A DNA stretch of 6,556 nt from CAYPOY01 sp964412395. Lineage in GTDB: Bacteria > Chloroflexota > Anaerolineae > B4-G1. The DNA is taken from NCBI GenBank assembly GCA_964412395.1, contig CAYPOY010000301.1, positions 1-6,556 on the forward strand, given 5' to 3'. The notes under the pieces were generated by a model that was not told where the DNA came from, made no database searches, and saw only the letters and a program-made list of their open reading frames with translations. Of the stretch, positions 6,315-6,556 are shown one piece after another; the first letter of the stretch is position 1, and every line of letters begins with the position of its first letter. Made by a program: the position numbers and the translations under genes.

Positions 6315-6323
6315 ATCATACCA
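6315..6323 (-). promoter_or_regulatory. Candidate extended -10 promoter of receiver gene
   Basis: The minus strand reads TGGTATGAT, a match to the extended -10 pattern TGnTATAAT with one mismatch. It lies between the terminator at 6371-6397 and the ATG of the receiver gene, and predicts a leader of about 40 nt. No good -35 is seen at 16-18 nt upstream, which is acceptable for an extended -10 promoter. The call assumes a housekeeping sigma factor of the usual type. Confidence 0.4.
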
Positions 6324-6370
6324 CGTATCGTGCTGGCGCACATCGGTCAGAAGACAGGTTCTGACTCAAA

Positions 6371-6397
6371 CAAAAAGACCGCTTTTGGGGCGGTCTT
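6371..6397 (-). terminator. Rho-independent terminator
   Basis: On the minus strand an 8-bp perfect stem (6390-6397 with 6375-6382, AAGACCGC/GCGGTCTT) with a 7-nt loop is followed at once by TTTGTTT, continuing the U-run. This is a canonical intrinsic terminator for transcription entering from the right edge. It separates the upstream gene from the receiver gene. If a promoter lies upstream of it, it could also act as an attenuator for the receiver gene. Confidence 0.8.
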
Positions 6398-6401
6398 CGC
6401 T

Positions 6402-6442
6402 GTGTCAAATGACCGATTCGACTGCGACAAATGACAGAGTCT
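6402..6442 (-). repeat. Intergenic element, copy B
   Basis: This is the second copy of the 41-nt element at 4768-4808. It contains GTCAAATGAC (6404-6413), a perfect GTCA-NN-TGAC dyad, and GACAAATGAC (6426-6435), 22 nt apart and therefore about two helical turns. It sits 3 nt after the stop of the possible upstream gene and 4 nt before the terminator hairpin. Confidence 0.55.
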
Positions 6443-6445
6443 CCT

Positions 6446-6556
6446 TCAGGCAAATGCTCGCAGAAAGGCCACTGCGTTTTCGCCAAGCCTGTCCAACAGA
6501 TACCAGCAATGAAGAATACCCAATTTTTCGCACAAAGCACACTCCGTCTCAGCCTT
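6446..6556 (-). CDS. Possible 3' end of an unidentified gene (runs off right edge)
   Basis: On the minus strand one frame is open from the window edge for 36 codons to a TGA at 6446-6448. It encodes a protein-like segment with ECALCEKLGILHC followed by LLDRLGENAVAFLRAFA, which could be an amphipathic C-terminal helix. A strong rho-independent terminator lies about 50 nt further on, as expected for the end of a transcription unit. Thirty-six open codons are weak evidence alone, and I do not recognise the family. Confidence 0.4.
   Translation of the reverse strand, partial: KAETECALCEKLGILHCWYLLDRLGENAVAFLRAFA

Noticed and set aside
6316..6540. Minus-strand frame of 74 codons
   Set aside because: It reads through the rho-independent terminator and the shared element and has no convincing start signal.
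1..6556. CRISPR array, transposase, tRNA or rRNA genes
   Set aside because: No regularly spaced identical repeats, terminal inverted repeats, transposase motifs or tRNA/rRNA-like sequence was seen on either strand.

Overview
All credible genes in this window lie on the minus strand, so transcription runs from right to left. The DNA is GC-rich. It carries several secreted lipoproteins with Pro/Thr-rich linkers, a PA14-repeat surface protein and a TVP38-type membrane protein. Together these suggest an environmental bacterium, most likely Chloroflexota (Anaerolineae/Caldilineae-like). That placement is inferred from protein style, not from a marker gene.

Layout in transcription order. At the right edge (6446-6556) is a possible 3' end of an unidentified gene, followed by a clear rho-independent terminator (6371-6397). 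Next comes a candidate three-gene unit: a stand-alone degenerate receiver-domain protein (5800-6267, with a possible extended -10 promoter at 6315-6323), a TVP38/TMEM64 (VTT-domain) membrane protein (5032-5745), and a 63-residue protein with a C-terminal membrane helix (4830-5021), only 10 nt downstream. A 160-nt intergenic region holds a dyad-rich element and possibly a promoter. It precedes a 670-residue secreted protein with four PA14 domains and a Cys-containing C-terminal domain (2657-4669). After a 162-nt gap with a strong hairpin come four exported proteins with small gaps: a signal-anchored protein (1805-2494), a lipoprotein whose reading frame is broken by an apparent 1-nt deletion (755-1752), a 160-residue lipoprotein (229-711), and the start of another lipoprotein that runs off the left edge (1-196).

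The window reads as an envelope or secretome locus: one polytopic and one small membrane protein, a multi-PA14 surface protein of putative carbohydrate-binding type, and four anchored extracytoplasmic proteins of unknown function. No catalytic enzyme, transposase, CRISPR array or RNA gene was recognised. The most unusual features are the frameshifted lipoprotein, the receiver domain that lacks its acidic pair, and a 41-nt element found in two intergenic regions (4768-4808 and 6402-6442) with identical spacing of conserved blocks.
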